From Rhodanobacteraceae bacterium (GTDB lineage: Bacteria > Pseudomonadota > Gammaproteobacteria > Xanthomonadales > Rhodanobacteraceae): a stretch of 64,000 nt of DNA. Location of the stretch: NCBI GenBank assembly GCA_016790075.1, contig JAEUPP010000030.1:62001-126000 (forward strand), read 5' to 3'. The position numbers and the translations under genes are program-made. Below the pieces are notes generated by a model that saw only the letters and a list, made by a program, of their open reading frames with translations, had not been told where the DNA came from and did no database searches. Below, in pieces: positions 16,600 to 25,516 of this stretch; positions within the stretch are counted from its first letter, which is position 1, and every line of letters starts with the position of its first letter.

Positions 16600-17169
16600 T
16601 CAGTTGCCGAGTGCGAGCTCTTTCTGCAGGAACGCCTTGGCGGCGCGGGTATCGCGTTTGATGGTTGGTTCGGATACGCCTAGCAATTCGGCGATGTCCT
16701 TGACTTCGAGTCCGGCAAAGAAACGCAGCTCGACGACGGTCACGAGACGCTCGTCGAGCGCAGCGAGTTTCTCCAGCGCCCGGTCCATGCCGACGAGTTG
16801 CTCGGCCTGGTCATCCACCGGTAGCGGCATGCCCTCCAGCGCTTCGAGTTCGACGTGTTCGGCACCGGCGCCGCGGCGCTCAGCGAGCCGCGCGCGTGCA
16901 TAGTCGATCACGACCTGGCGCATTGCGCGCGCGGCCGTCGCAAAGAAATGCTTGCGGTTCTCGTAGTGGCTTTCGGCACGGTCAAACAGCTTGAGGTAGG
17001 CCTCGTTCACCAGCGCCCGCGTGTTCAGGGTATCGCCGCGGCGATGACGCGCGAGCTCCGCGCGTGCGATCCGCAGCAGATCGTCGTAAACCAGCTTCAA
17101 CGCCTTGTCACGCTCGCCGGAATCCACGTTGGCTGCGGCGATGCGCGCCGTGATCTCGTGCTCGTTCAT
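16600..17169 (-). CDS. ECF RNA polymerase sigma factor (TIGR02999 type)
   Basis: A 189-residue sigma factor. Region 2 is visible as NTRALVNEAYLKLFDR and FFATAARAMRQVVIDYAR (about residues 43-85). Region 4 is LRFFAGLEVKDIAELLGVSEPTIKRD (split: LRFFAGLEVKDIAELL, GVSEPTIKRD), the -35 binding helix-turn-helix. The order and wording match the ECF class often encoded next to Ser/Thr kinases instead of anti-sigma factors. The ATG at 17169 follows GGGGAGC. It is divergent from such a kinase gene 281 bases away, which is probably its partner. No anti-sigma gene is adjacent. Confidence 0.9.
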   Translation of the reverse strand: MNEHEITARIAAANVDSGERDKALKLVYDDLLRIARAELARHRRGDTLNTRALVNEAYLKLFDRAESHYENRKHFFATAARAMRQVVIDYARARLAERRGAGAEHVELEALEGMPLPVDDQAEQLVGMDRALEKLAALDERLVTVVELRFFAGLEVKDIAELLGVSEPTIKRDTRAAKAFLQKELALGN

Positions 17170-17450
17170 GCTTTGCTCCCCTGGCTCCGCGTGGTTGCGG
17201 TATAGCATCCGCCGCAAGTTTCGGCTGCTGCAGCCGTCGGCCAGTTTTACCACGGCGGCAACGGCGAGCAGGAAAATCCGCAGGCTTGGCCTGACCCCTG
17301 AACGACGACACTTGCGTACGTAAGTCTGAGTGAACACGAACCGCCAGCGACGACTCAAGGCACAGCCGCCTCGACGTTGCGGTTCGCCGCGTGCCCAATC
17401 AGTCTAGGCCGCAAGTTCCGTAATCAACCATTTTTTCCGAGTCGAACCTA

Positions 17451-20186
17451 ATGGATGCACAGCGCTGGCGTTTGGCGCGCGACCTATTCGAGACCGTGGT
17501 CGACCTCGCACCTGAGCAATGGGAAGCCCAGTTGCTACGGCACGCCCCCGACGATGCCGAACTGCGAGCCGAAGTGCTGGCGCTGCTGGACGCGGACAAG
17601 GTGGCGACCCACGCTACCGGGCTGCATGAAGAAGTACCCGATCTTGTCGCCGGCCTTGCCCGGGAACTGGCGCGCCGGACTAGTGCGAGCTCGCCTGCAG
17701 GGTATAGCGGTGCCCTGCTGGGCCCCTTTCGCCTGGTGCGCGAAATCGGCCGCGGCGGCATGGGCGCCGTCTGGCTGGCGGAACGTGCCGACGGGCAATT
17801 CGCCCAGCAAGTTGCCGTCAAGCTGATCCACGGCGGCTGGGACCCGGCCGAAACACAAGCACGCTTCCTGGCCGAACGTCAGATCCTGGCCAACCTGCAG
17901 CATCCGCACATTGCTCATCTGATCGACGGCGGCGTTACCGCCGATGGCCGGCCCTGGCTAGCGCTCGAATATGTTGCCGGAACCGATCTGCGGCGCTGGT
18001 GCGACGCGCGCAAGCTGGATCTGCGTCAGCGGCTCGCGCTGTTCACTACCGTCTGCAATGCGGTCGAACACGCGCATCAGCGCCTCGTCGTACATCGCGA
18101 CCTCAAGCCGTCGAATATTCTGGTCAGCGACGACGGCGTCGTGAAGCTGCTCGATTTCGGTATTGCAAAGCTGCTCGACCCGCAGTCCACGGCGGCCAGC
18201 GCAACACGCGTCTTCACGCCTGAATACGCGGCGCCCGAACAGGTACGCGGCGAAGTCGTGACGACAGCGGTTGATATTCACGCGCTGGGCTTGCTGCTTT
18301 ACGAACTGCTCAGTGGTCAGCGTCCGTACAAAGTGGATAACTCTACTCCTGCAGCATACGAGCGGGCGATCCTGGACCAGGAGCCCACGCGGCCGAGCCT
18401 CGCGGTCACACGCGACACGGCGCGTCTGGGAGAAGCTGCAGCGCTGCGCCAGCAGACGCCGGAGCGTCTGTGCCGCGAGCTGCGCGGCGATCTCGACGCC
18501 ATCGTGCTCAAGGCGCTGCGCAAACACCCGGCGCAGCGCTATGCCAGCGTCGGCGAATTCGTCGCCGATGTGCAGCGCTATCTGCAGCATCAGCCGGTGC
18601 TTGCACGCCGTGGCGACTGGAGTTATCGCGCGACGCGCTTCCTGCAGCGCCACGCCGTTGCCGTCGCGCTCGCGAGTATCGCCGTGCTCGCGCTCGGCAT
18701 CGGACTCGGTCTTGCACTCTGGCAAGCACGTGTCGCCCGTGATGAACGCGATATCGCGCGGGAAGCGCTGGCTTTCATGACCGGCCTGTTCGAGCACGCG
18801 GATCCAACCCGGCAAAAGGGCGATGCGCTCAGCGTGCGCGATCTGCTCGATGCTGGCGTCCAGGACATACGTGGCACGCTATTGAAGCAGGACACCGTGC
18901 GTGCGCGACTGCTGCTGACCATGGCCTCAGCCTATCTGAGCCTGGGCCAACTCGATCCGGCCGAGCCCCTGATCACGGAAGCGCTGGAGCTCGCGCGCCG
19001 GCGCAGCGACTCTGTGCTGGAAGCCTCGGCGCTGATCCAGCACTGTCGCTACTTTGACCTCGGCAACGATTCCGGGCGCTGCCCCGAATTGCTTGATCGC
19101 GCCGAGCGTCTGCTCGATCCAGGTGAACCAGAGCAGGCCGCACTCATCGCATATTCACTCACGCTGCGCGTCTACGGGCGGCAGCTCGACAATCGCTATG
19201 AGGATTTGGTCGCCGACATGCGCCGCGGTCTCTCATTGCTCAACGACTCGGCCGAACACCGCTTCCTGCGGGTCGAACTCGCCAGCCATCTTGCGTTCGC
19301 CCTGGGCCGGCTGAATCGCTCTGCCGAGGGCGAGGCCGTACTGCGCCCTTATCTGGCGACCTTGCGCGGTGATGCGAGTGCGGAACGCGTGCTGCTGGCC
19401 GATACGCTGGGCACACTCGCGAACCTGGTTGCGCATCAGGAGCGTATTGATGAAGCCCTGGTGCTGCAGCGGGAGGCACTTGCGACAGTGGAAAAGCTCT
19501 ACGGTGCCGATGATCCGGCCATCACCGTGCAGCTCAACAGCCTTGCCGTGCAGCTCACGGCGGCGGAACGCTACAGCGACGCCCTGCCGCTGCTTGAGCG
19601 CACCATCGCACTGGACCGCAGTCGGGGACCCGAAACCCATGAGCTGGCAAGCAGTCTGTGCAACTACGGCGGGGTACTGCTGATCGTGGGGCAGGACGCC
19701 GCTGCGCGCGCGCCGCTGGACGAGTCCATCCAGGTGGCCGAGCGTAGCGGCATCGACATGGAGCTCGGCCGCTGCCTGCTGTGGCGCTCCATCCTCCTGC
19801 TGATAAACGAGGATGCTGCCGCGGCGAGGCGCGATACGGTGCGGGCGCGCGAGGTGCTGGCACCGACCTATGCGCCGGATACGGACCTCATGCTGCGGGT
19901 GCGCAGCGCCGACCTGGCCGCACAGTGGCATGAGCGTGCGCCGGTCGCCGAGAGTTGCGCCGAGGCAACCGCCATCGCGGCGGCGTTTGCGAAATCGCCG
20001 AGGGCGGCGGACCCGAATGCTCGCTTCGCCGCATTTCTTGCTGCGCTGTGCAGCAACACCGCGGCCGTCGCCGCTGCAGCGGCGCAAGGCGCCTACGAGA
20101 CCCTGGTCGCGGCGCTTCCACGCGGTGCATTGGACCCGCGGGCGCGGCTGGCAGCACGACTTGTGGCCAGCTGGCCGGCTCGGTGA
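17451..20186 (+). CDS. Transmembrane Ser/Thr protein kinase with TPR region
   Basis: A 911-residue Hanks-type kinase. The kinase domain (about 92-370) shows the glycine loop EIGRGGMGAVW, Lys124 in AVKLI, catalytic HRDLKPSNIL with D217, DFGIAK (235-240) and APEQVRGE. A single transmembrane helix follows at about 405-425 (ALASIAVLALGIGLGLAL). The C-terminal ~480 residues are helical repeats of TPR type (AYLSLGQLDPAEPLITEALELA; GTLANLVAHQERIDEALVLQ; SLCNYGGVLLIVGQDAAA) and would be periplasmic. It is divergent from the ECF sigma factor gene, matching sigma/kinase pairs in which phosphorylation controls the sigma factor. Substrate and signal are unknown. Confidence 0.92.
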   Translation: MDAQRWRLARDLFETVVDLAPEQWEAQLLRHAPDDAELRAEVLALLDADKVATHATGLHEEVPDLVAGLARELARRTSASSPAGYSGALLGPFRLVREIGRGGMGAVWLAERADGQFAQQVAVKLIHGGWDPAETQARFLAERQILANLQHPHIAHLIDGGVTADGRPWLALEYVAGTDLRRWCDARKLDLRQRLALFTTVCNAVEHAHQRLVVHRDLKPSNILVSDDGVVKLLDFGIAKLLDPQSTAASATRVFTPEYAAPEQVRGEVVTTAVDIHALGLLLYELLSGQRPYKVDNSTPAAYERAILDQEPTRPSLAVTRDTARLGEAAALRQQTPERLCRELRGDLDAIVLKALRKHPAQRYASVGEFVADVQRYLQHQPVLARRGDWSYRATRFLQRHAVAVALASIAVLALGIGLGLALWQARVARDERDIAREALAFMTGLFEHADPTRQKGDALSVRDLLDAGVQDIRGTLLKQDTVRARLLLTMASAYLSLGQLDPAEPLITEALELARRRSDSVLEASALIQHCRYFDLGNDSGRCPELLDRAERLLDPGEPEQAALIAYSLTLRVYGRQLDNRYEDLVADMRRGLSLLNDSAEHRFLRVELASHLAFALGRLNRSAEGEAVLRPYLATLRGDASAERVLLADTLGTLANLVAHQERIDEALVLQREALATVEKLYGADDPAITVQLNSLAVQLTAAERYSDALPLLERTIALDRSRGPETHELASSLCNYGGVLLIVGQDAAARAPLDESIQVAERSGIDMELGRCLLWRSILLLINEDAAAARRDTVRAREVLAPTYAPDTDLMLRVRSADLAAQWHERAPVAESCAEATAIAAAFAKSPRAADPNARFAAFLAALCSNTAAVAAAAAQGAYETLVAALPRGALDPRARLAARLVASWPAR

Positions 20187-20427
20187 CAGGCATTGACGCC
20201 GGAGTGTGGCGATGTGCCGCGGGTCGCAGCGAAATGCCGCAGGCGAGACCATTGGCCCGACTACGCTCGCCGGCAATGGACTGGACAGCGCAGGCTGCCT
20301 GCCTATCATTCAGCGGCTGGAAATTTCTCAATGAACTTCCGATTGCACAAAGCAACCGGTTTCAGCGCGGTTCTCGCCACGCCCTGCAGCGTGGTCTCGA
20401 TAGCATCAGCTTTAGCAGGAGTGGTCC

Positions 20428-20808
20428 ATGCGCTACCTGGCTGCTGCAACACTGATTGTCGTCGCCATCATTCATCTGCTGCCGCTTTCGGGTGTGCTGG
20501 GTTCCGCACAACTCGCTGCACTCTACGGGCTCTCCTTCGACGAACCGAACCTTGCCATCCTCATGCGGCACCGGGCCGTGCTTTTTGGTCTGCTTGGCGC
20601 CTTGATGCTTTTGGCGGCTTTTCGGCAGGCGCTTCAGCCCGTCGCGTTCGCGGCGGGTTTCGTGAGTGTGGCTTCGTTTCTTTATCTTGCCTGGTCGGCC
20701 GGCGCCTACAACACGCAGATAAGCCGTGTTGTAGGCGCGGACATCGTTGCGCTGGCCTGCCTGGTCGTCGGGGTTGTCGCCTATGCCTGCCGGACACGCC
20801 AAGGCTGA
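20428..20808 (+). CDS. Four-helix inner-membrane protein
   Basis: A 126-residue membrane protein with four hydrophobic helices (about residues 4-28, 46-64, 70-90 and 100-120). It begins MRYLAAATLIVVAIIHLLPL and has RHRAVLFGLLGALML in the second helix. Proteins of this shape are often labelled phosphopantetheine adenylyltransferase by automatic transfer, but none of that enzyme's motifs are present, so I leave the function open. The ATG follows AGGAG (about eight bases upstream). The gene stands alone. Confidence 0.72.
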   Translation: MRYLAAATLIVVAIIHLLPLSGVLGSAQLAALYGLSFDEPNLAILMRHRAVLFGLLGALMLLAAFRQALQPVAFAAGFVSVASFLYLAWSAGAYNTQISRVVGADIVALACLVVGVVAYACRTRQG

Positions 20809-21283
20809 TTCACCAGCGCGTGTTCGAGCTGCCTAGTCGTCTTCGTTGGATCGTGCATTCCGCGCCGACAGCAGCACCTCAGCATCGGGACTAGTGTCTG
20901 TCATTTGCTTCCGGCGCTGCCCGCGCGATATCGCGGGTCGCCGTGGTGGGCTGCTCCATCAGGATACCTGACCCGTGGTAGCGTCATTGTCAGGTGACGC
21001 TGTGCTGTTCCGCGACGGCTTTGAGAGAGCCGAGTCACGAATGCCCGTCTTGCGGTTCAGAAGCCAAGCATGCCGCTGGTGACGGTAAACCCGCTTGTCC
21101 ACGGCGCGCCAAGGATGCGCAAGGCATGGATGTGGAGCGCCCAGAGCAACTGCATCGAGAAGATCAGGACTGTACCGAATGCCGGCAACGCGGCCTGTGC
21201 GTGACTCCTGATCCTGTCAGAGCGAATTCGCAATACACTCCCGCCGCGCAAATTTCTTTCGCGCTCACCTGACTGGAGTACTC
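20809..21283. other. Intergenic stretch with a degraded ubiB fragment
   Basis: No intact gene is visible in this 475-base stretch. The part up to about 21050 shows nothing I can interpret beyond a weak 7-bp inverted repeat (20980-21001). The part from 21057 to about 21200 retains, on the minus strand, the 3' end of a ubiB-like gene (see next entry). Confidence 0.5.
21057..21200 (-). pseudogene. Relic of a ubiB-like 3' end
   Basis: The minus-strand reading of 21191 down to 21060 gives ALPAFGTVLIFSMQLLWALH followed by IHALRILGAPWTSGFTVTSG and MLGF, then a stop. Aligned without gaps to the last ~44 residues of the intact UbiB encoded at 22021-23682 ([40 protein letters not shown]), I count 19 identical positions, and hydrophobicity is conserved across both C-terminal helices. 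The preceding residues SHAQ/SRAQ also match. No kinase domain is present, so this is a remnant of a diverged second copy or of an ancient duplication. It lies about 0.8 kb from the intact gene, on the same strand. Confidence 0.6.
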
Positions 21284-21481
21284 ATGACCGCTCGCCGCAC
21301 GTTATCCGCTGCTTCGCTCGTCATCGCCGCTGCCACCATCCTCGCACCTGCGTCGGCGGCGCAGGCATCCTGGTTCACCGACTCATGGGCCGGACTGATC
21401 TCGTTCTGGGGCAGTGCGACGCTGGCGCAAGGCTGTATCCCGGCCGACGAGAATGATTGCGGCGTGCAGCCGCCGCAGTAA
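21284..21481 (+). CDS. Small secreted protein
   Basis: A 65-residue reading frame with a clear signal peptide (MTARRTLSAASLVIAAATIL, cleavage likely after ASAAQA) leaving a short mature peptide beginning SWFTDSWAGLISFWGSATLA and ending in a Cys-containing acidic tail (GCIPADENDCGVQPPQ). CTGGAG lies upstream of the ATG at suitable spacing. I know no family. The two cysteines nine residues apart could form a disulfide. Its reality rests on the signal peptide and ribosome site only. Confidence 0.5.
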   Translation: MTARRTLSAASLVIAAATILAPASAAQASWFTDSWAGLISFWGSATLAQGCIPADENDCGVQPPQ

Positions 21482-22020
21482 CGGGAACCAGCAATCAGGA
21501 AGAATCTGACAACAGTAAGCTGCCGCAGCGGTAGCGTCGTAGTGATTCCCGCATACCGCTCCTACGGCGCGCCGAACTGGTCGCTGAAACAGCGCACGTC
21601 AGGGCGAGCGTATCGGCGGCCGCAGTAGAAGGGGTGTGAGAAAGGCGGGCCAGGGCTTGTGCTGCGCGTCCAGTTGAAACTGCCGTTCGCGAGCAGCTTG
21701 CCACCGAACAGCGCGGACTTCTGGTGCATGTGCGCGGGACCTTGAGCCCGGCGGATCTCGACTCCCGCTGCACGCCGATTTCGCGTGGCTGGACTTTCTC
21801 ATGACCGCCAAGTCGGGCGCGGGTGGCGCTTGTGCGCAAGGTTTGCTTGCGCGCAAGCATTGATTGAGCCGATCGAAGTTCATGGTCAGGTCCGCCGAGC
21901 AAGTGGACTGCAGGGGGGGCTTGCCCCGCCTAAGCCTTGAGTACCCTGCCGATCAGGCGAGCCGCGAGCGACGCCGGATCACCTCGCCGCGCCAGCGCTG
22001 CGCGCGCGTCCGCCGCGCCA
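21482..22020. other. Intergenic stretch without a convincing gene
   Basis: A 539-base region between the small secreted protein and the ubiB stop. Frames on both strands have low-complexity, Arg/Ser-rich content and no start with a ribosome site. It contains one arm of the dispersed palindromic repeat (21618-21650) and a 7-bp hairpin (GCGCAAG, 21834-21840, with CTTGCGC, 21846-21852). Confidence 0.55.
21618..21650 (+). repeat. Half copy of a dispersed REP-like repeat
   Basis: 33 bases that match the reverse complement of 52269-52301 at 32 of 33 positions, including an uninterrupted 26-base identity (GTAGAAGGGGTGTGAGAAAG and GCGGGC). The full palindrome at 52267-52333 has a second arm that is not present here, so this is a half element. 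It lies in non-coding sequence. Confidence 0.75.
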
Positions 22021-23682
22021 TCATGAGCGCCGGTTCGCGGTCCAGAAGCACAAGGTGCCGGCGATTGCCGAGAACCAGGCCGTCCACGACACGCCGAGGA
22101 AGCGCGCGGCGTTGACGTCGAGTGCGTAGAGCAATACGGCCGAAAGGATAAGGGTCGCGCCTAGCGCGAGCGGCACGATCTGCGCGCGACTGGCGCTGGC
22201 ATCGGCGTGCAGGTTACGCAGATCTTCGGAGTGCACGCGCATCTCTATGCCGCCGCTGCTGGCCTTGTGCAGATAGTCGTGCAGCAGCTGCGGCATGTCC
22301 GGAGCCGCGGCCAGCCATTGCGGCACGCGGCGACGCAGTGCTTTCCAGATGGCCGCTGGCCCATGGCGATCGCGCCATAGCCGTTCGAGCACCGGCTTGG
22401 CCACGGCCCAGATGTCGATCTTGGGGTCGAGCTGGCGGCCTATGCCTTCGATGTTGAGCAAGGTCTTCTGCAGCAGGATCAGCTGCGGCTGCAGCGTCAG
22501 CTCGTAGCGGCGCGCGGTCTGGAACAGTTTCACCAGTACTTCGGCCAGCGAAATCTCGCTGAGCGGCCGCGTGAAATAGGGCTCGCAAACAGCGCGCACG
22601 GCGGCTTCGAGTTCGTCCAGCCGCGTCGTCGCCGGCATCCAGCCGGCTTGCACATGCAGTTGCGCGATGCGGCGGTAGTCCTGGTTGAACAGGGCGATAA
22701 AGTTTTCCGCCAGCCAGTACTGGTCGGCCTCGGGCAGCGAACCCATGATGCCGAAATCGATTGCGATGAAACGGGGTTCATCGGTGAGAGAAGGGTCTAT
22801 CCAGATATTGCCCGCGTGCGCGTCGGCATGAAAAAAGTTGTCGCGAAATACCTGCGTATAGAACAACTGCACGCCTTTCTGCGCGACACGGACGCGGTCT
22901 ATGCCTGCTGCATCCAGTGCGGCAATGTCGTCGGCCGGGATGCCGCGCACCCGCTCAAGCGTCAGTATCGATTCGCGCGAATGCGACCAGAACACTTCCG
23001 GTACATAGAGGTCGCGCGAGTCGCGGAAATTGCGCCGCAGCAGGCAGGCATTCGCACCTTCGCGCTGCAGGTCGAGTTCGTTGACCAGCGTGGTCTCGAT
23101 TTCAGCAACGACTTCACGTGGCCGGATCTTGTCGGCGTTGGGATGAAAACGTTCGGCCAGGCGGGCGAAGTCGCGCAGCAATGCCATGTCGGCGGCGATG
23201 CGCCGGGAAACGCCGGGGCGCAACACCTTGACCACGACTTCACGCCCATCCTTCAGCCGTGCCGCATGCACCTGAGCGATCGACGCCGAGGCCAGCGGCG
23301 TTTCATCGAATGCCGCGAAGAGCTCGGCCACCGGAGCGCCAAGTGCCGCTTCGACCGCGGCACGAGCGGCTGCGCCCGGAAACGGCGGTACCTGGTCCTG
23401 CAGCAGGGTCAGTTCATCGGCGATGTCCGGCGGCAGCAGATCGCGCCGTGTCGACAATATCTGGCCGAATTTCACGAAAATCGGCCCGAGTTCTGCCAAT
23501 GCCATGCGCAGTCGTGCGCCGCGGCTGAGCTGGGCGATGTCTGCCGGCGGGCGGCCGAACACCGCGCGTATCCACTTCAGCGGGCGGAACAAATGGACCG
23601 CCTCGACCAGATCGTCGAGGCGGTAGCGCAACAGCACACGGGTGATGCCGACCAGACGCGGCACACTGGTCAGTGGCGTCAT
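22021..23682 (-). CDS. ubiB: UbiB, ubiquinone biosynthesis ABC1-family kinase-like protein
   Basis: A 553-residue membrane-associated atypical kinase/ATPase needed for ubiquinone synthesis. The ABC1 signature KFGQ is at residues 71-74 ([16 protein letters not shown]), followed by the QDQVPPFP segment, the Ala-rich nucleotide loop [10 protein letters not shown] and the catalytic region [10 protein letters not shown] ... IDFGIMG. Two C-terminal transmembrane helices (about 500-550) anchor it. The start overlaps the stop of ubiJ by four bases (ATGA, 23679-23682), the usual ubiJ-ubiB coupling. Length and motifs are normal. Confidence 0.96.
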   Translation of the reverse strand: MTPLTSVPRLVGITRVLLRYRLDDLVEAVHLFRPLKWIRAVFGRPPADIAQLSRGARLRMALAELGPIFVKFGQILSTRRDLLPPDIADELTLLQDQVPPFPGAAARAAVEAALGAPVAELFAAFDETPLASASIAQVHAARLKDGREVVVKVLRPGVSRRIAADMALLRDFARLAERFHPNADKIRPREVVAEIETTLVNELDLQREGANACLLRRNFRDSRDLYVPEVFWSHSRESILTLERVRGIPADDIAALDAAGIDRVRVAQKGVQLFYTQVFRDNFFHADAHAGNIWIDPSLTDEPRFIAIDFGIMGSLPEADQYWLAENFIALFNQDYRRIAQLHVQAGWMPATTRLDELEAAVRAVCEPYFTRPLSEISLAEVLVKLFQTARRYELTLQPQLILLQKTLLNIEGIGRQLDPKIDIWAVAKPVLERLWRDRHGPAAIWKALRRRVPQWLAAAPDMPQLLHDYLHKASSGGIEMRVHSEDLRNLHADASASRAQIVPLALGATLILSAVLLYALDVNAARFLGVSWTAWFSAIAGTLCFWTANRRS

Positions 23683-24320
23683 GCGCGTTTGCCTGCCGCG
23701 GCGCCCAGACGTGTGATGCGTGCCTGCAGGCGTTCGCTGCGTTCGCGCAGAGCGTCGACGTCGTCGAGGAACTCGTCCATCTCCCCAGGGGCGACCAGGT
23801 CACGGCTCTCTTCGCGCAGATACTCCGCGCCATCACGTAGCAGCGCTTCACTGCGTTCGCGTGCATAGCGCAGCGCTGACGCAACCCCTTGCGCCAGTTT
23901 GATGCCGATCACATCGCCAAATACACGCGCGAAAGCTTCTTCAAAATCGGGGCTATAGCTACTCGCGATTTTTTCAAGCCGGCGCGCAAGTTCCGCGTCA
24001 CCGGCGATTTCGACCTTGCCGGGGGCGAGAACGCTATCGTCGCCGCGCCGCAGAATCAGCGCGAGCAGGCTGCCCGGTGTTGCCGCGACGCGTAGCGCGC
24101 TGTCGCCGGCAAACTCCGGACCGACGCTGAGCCGCTCGCCGTCGACGGCCAGGCGCAGGGCCAGCGAAGTGTTGGTGAAGGCAATGCTCAGTGCGCGGCC
24201 ATCCAGGCGTTGCAACTGGCCACGGGTGTCCGGATCTAGCGCGAGGGCGCGGTTCAGCGCCGACTGCAACAGGCGGCCAAGCACCGACAGGACGGGATGA
24301 GGCGTACGGGGCGTCGTCAT
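23679..24320 (-). CDS. ubiJ: UbiJ, SCP2-domain ubiquinone accessory factor
   Basis: A 213-residue soluble protein with an N-terminal SCP2-like lipid-binding fold (about 10-115; [36 protein letters not shown]) and a C-terminal coiled coil (about 150-205, [20 protein letters not shown]). With UbiK it helps assemble the ubiquinone-synthesis metabolon and binds polyprenyl lipid intermediates. The ATG at 24320 gives the usual family length; longer upstream frames have no homology. The stop overlaps the ubiB start. Confidence 0.92.
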   Translation of the reverse strand: MTTPRTPHPVLSVLGRLLQSALNRALALDPDTRGQLQRLDGRALSIAFTNTSLALRLAVDGERLSVGPEFAGDSALRVAATPGSLLALILRRGDDSVLAPGKVEIAGDAELARRLEKIASSYSPDFEEAFARVFGDVIGIKLAQGVASALRYARERSEALLRDGAEYLREESRDLVAPGEMDEFLDDVDALRERSERLQARITRLGAAAGKRA

Positions 24321-24333
24321 GAGACCCCGGATT

Positions 24334-25311
24334 CTACGCGAGCAGCGGCCCGGTTCCGGCCGGTGCGACAACAGCTGCCTGCAGGCGGGCAATTTGCGCC
24401 GCCAGTGCGCTGCGCAATTCTTCAGGTTCAAGAATCGTGAAGGCGAACGGCAGCCGGGCGAGCTGGCGGGCGAACCAGTCGAGGCTGTCGGTGCGCGTGC
24501 GCAGCAACACGCCGTCGCTGTGCGCCACAAACACGCCGATATTGCCGAGCTGCTCGGCCTGGACTCCGGCCAGATCCGTCTCCAGCAACAGTTCTACCGC
24601 GATTGCACGGGGTAGGTTGGCGAGGCTGAGTTCGAGTTGGGCAGCGGCGTCGAAATTGGGCGGGCGGCCGAAACTGCGGTCGATAGGTACCACACTGACT
24701 ATACGGTCCAGGCGGAATGAACGCAGGTCGCGGCGCAGATGGCAGTGGCCCAGGGCATACCAGCGCCCGCCACGCCAGGTCAGGCCATAGGTATCGAATT
24801 CGCGCCGGCTCGTCGCCCCGTCCGCGGCGCGGTAGTCCAGGCGTACGCTGCGCTGGCTCTGGGCTGCGGTGCTGAGCGCCAGTAGCGCCTCGCTGCCGGT
24901 CGTGGTCGGCGTATGGCTCAGATCCAGGGTCACGGTTTCAGCCACTGCACGTACGCGCCGCTGCAGGGTTGCCGGCATCACGCGTTCGAGCTTGGCCTGC
25001 GCGCTTGCCACCGCCGGCGCCGCGTCCGCCAGGCCGAGACTGCGTGCAGCGAGCAGACCGAGAGCAAGGGCCAGCGCCTCGTCATCACCGAACATCAGTG
25101 GCGGCAGTTTGAAACCCGGCACCAGCGAATACGCGCCGTAGCGTCCGCGCTCCGCAGTAATGGGGATGCCTATGTCTTCGAGCACCCGGATATAGCGCCG
25201 CGCGGTACGTACATCGACTTGCAGCCGCTGCGCCAGTTCACTGCCGCTGAGGCGGCCATGCGCCTGCAGCAGTTCCAGCACCGTCAGCACGCGAGAAGCG
25301 GGATGGCTCAT
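24334..25311 (-). CDS. WYL-domain transcriptional regulator (DeoR-type HTH)
   Basis: A 325-residue regulator. The N-terminal helix-turn-helix (about 5-60) is LTVLELLQAHGRLSGSELAQ followed by VDVRTARRYIRVLE. The central part is a WYL domain (about 140-225) with TYGLTWRGGRWYALGHCHLR and LRSFRLDRI, which binds a ligand or nucleic acid in this family. The C-terminal WCX extension follows. WYL proteins often regulate stress or defence genes, but no such locus is adjacent. The ATG at 25311 is the first that keeps only the conserved domain. Confidence 0.87.
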   Translation of the reverse strand: MSHPASRVLTVLELLQAHGRLSGSELAQRLQVDVRTARRYIRVLEDIGIPITAERGRYGAYSLVPGFKLPPLMFGDDEALALALGLLAARSLGLADAAPAVASAQAKLERVMPATLQRRVRAVAETVTLDLSHTPTTTGSEALLALSTAAQSQRSVRLDYRAADGATSRREFDTYGLTWRGGRWYALGHCHLRRDLRSFRLDRIVSVVPIDRSFGRPPNFDAAAQLELSLANLPRAIAVELLLETDLAGVQAEQLGNIGVFVAHSDGVLLRTRTDSLDWFARQLARLPFAFTILEPEELRSALAAQIARLQAAVVAPAGTGPLLA

Positions 25312-25413
25312 GCGGCTAGCATAGGCGGAATCAGGACGGAACCTGCCCGCAATCACTGGGCCTGGCGTTTTTTGAGACCGAGTGCATACCTCAGAACGCA
25401 GTACCCCGGACCA

Positions 25414-25457
25414 AGTGGGTGTCCCGGAACGCGTGAGTGGGTGTCCCGGAACGCTTG
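25414..25457 (+). repeat. Tandem pair of 22-bp direct repeats
   Basis: Two head-to-tail units, AGTGGGTGTCCCGGAACGCG plus TG (25414-25435) and AGTGGGTGTCCCGGAACGCT plus TG (25436-25457), differing at one base. They lie in the gap between the WYL regulator start (25311) and the stop of the OleD-like gene (25517), upstream of the regulator. They could be a duplicated operator or a replication-slippage duplication. Confidence 0.8.
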
Positions 25458-25516
25458 AACAGCCGCCGGGCGGTTGTGGGCTGGTGCGGCGATCCAGCGC
25501 TGTGGTGCCTGGCGCC

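Noticed and set aside
20994-21272. A 92-codon plus-strand frame with several Cys residues (CPSCGSEAK) resembling a zinc ribbon.
   Set aside because: It runs antisense to the ubiB relic, lacks a ribosome site and loses any pattern after the first 25 residues.
21495-21902. Possible short genes on either strand in the gap before ubiB.
   Set aside because: Arg/Ser-rich, no ribosome site and no homology that I can recall. Kept as intergenic.
21935-22023. A short minus-strand frame after the ubiB stop reading AARLIGRVLKA at its end.
   Set aside because: The last residues look protein-like, but there is no start codon in frame after the ubiB stop. An overlapping ATG opens a different, 23-codon frame. 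Too short to call.
25414-25457. Considered whether the 22-bp repeats are a small CRISPR array.
   Set aside because: Only two units, no spacer between them and no cas genes in the window.
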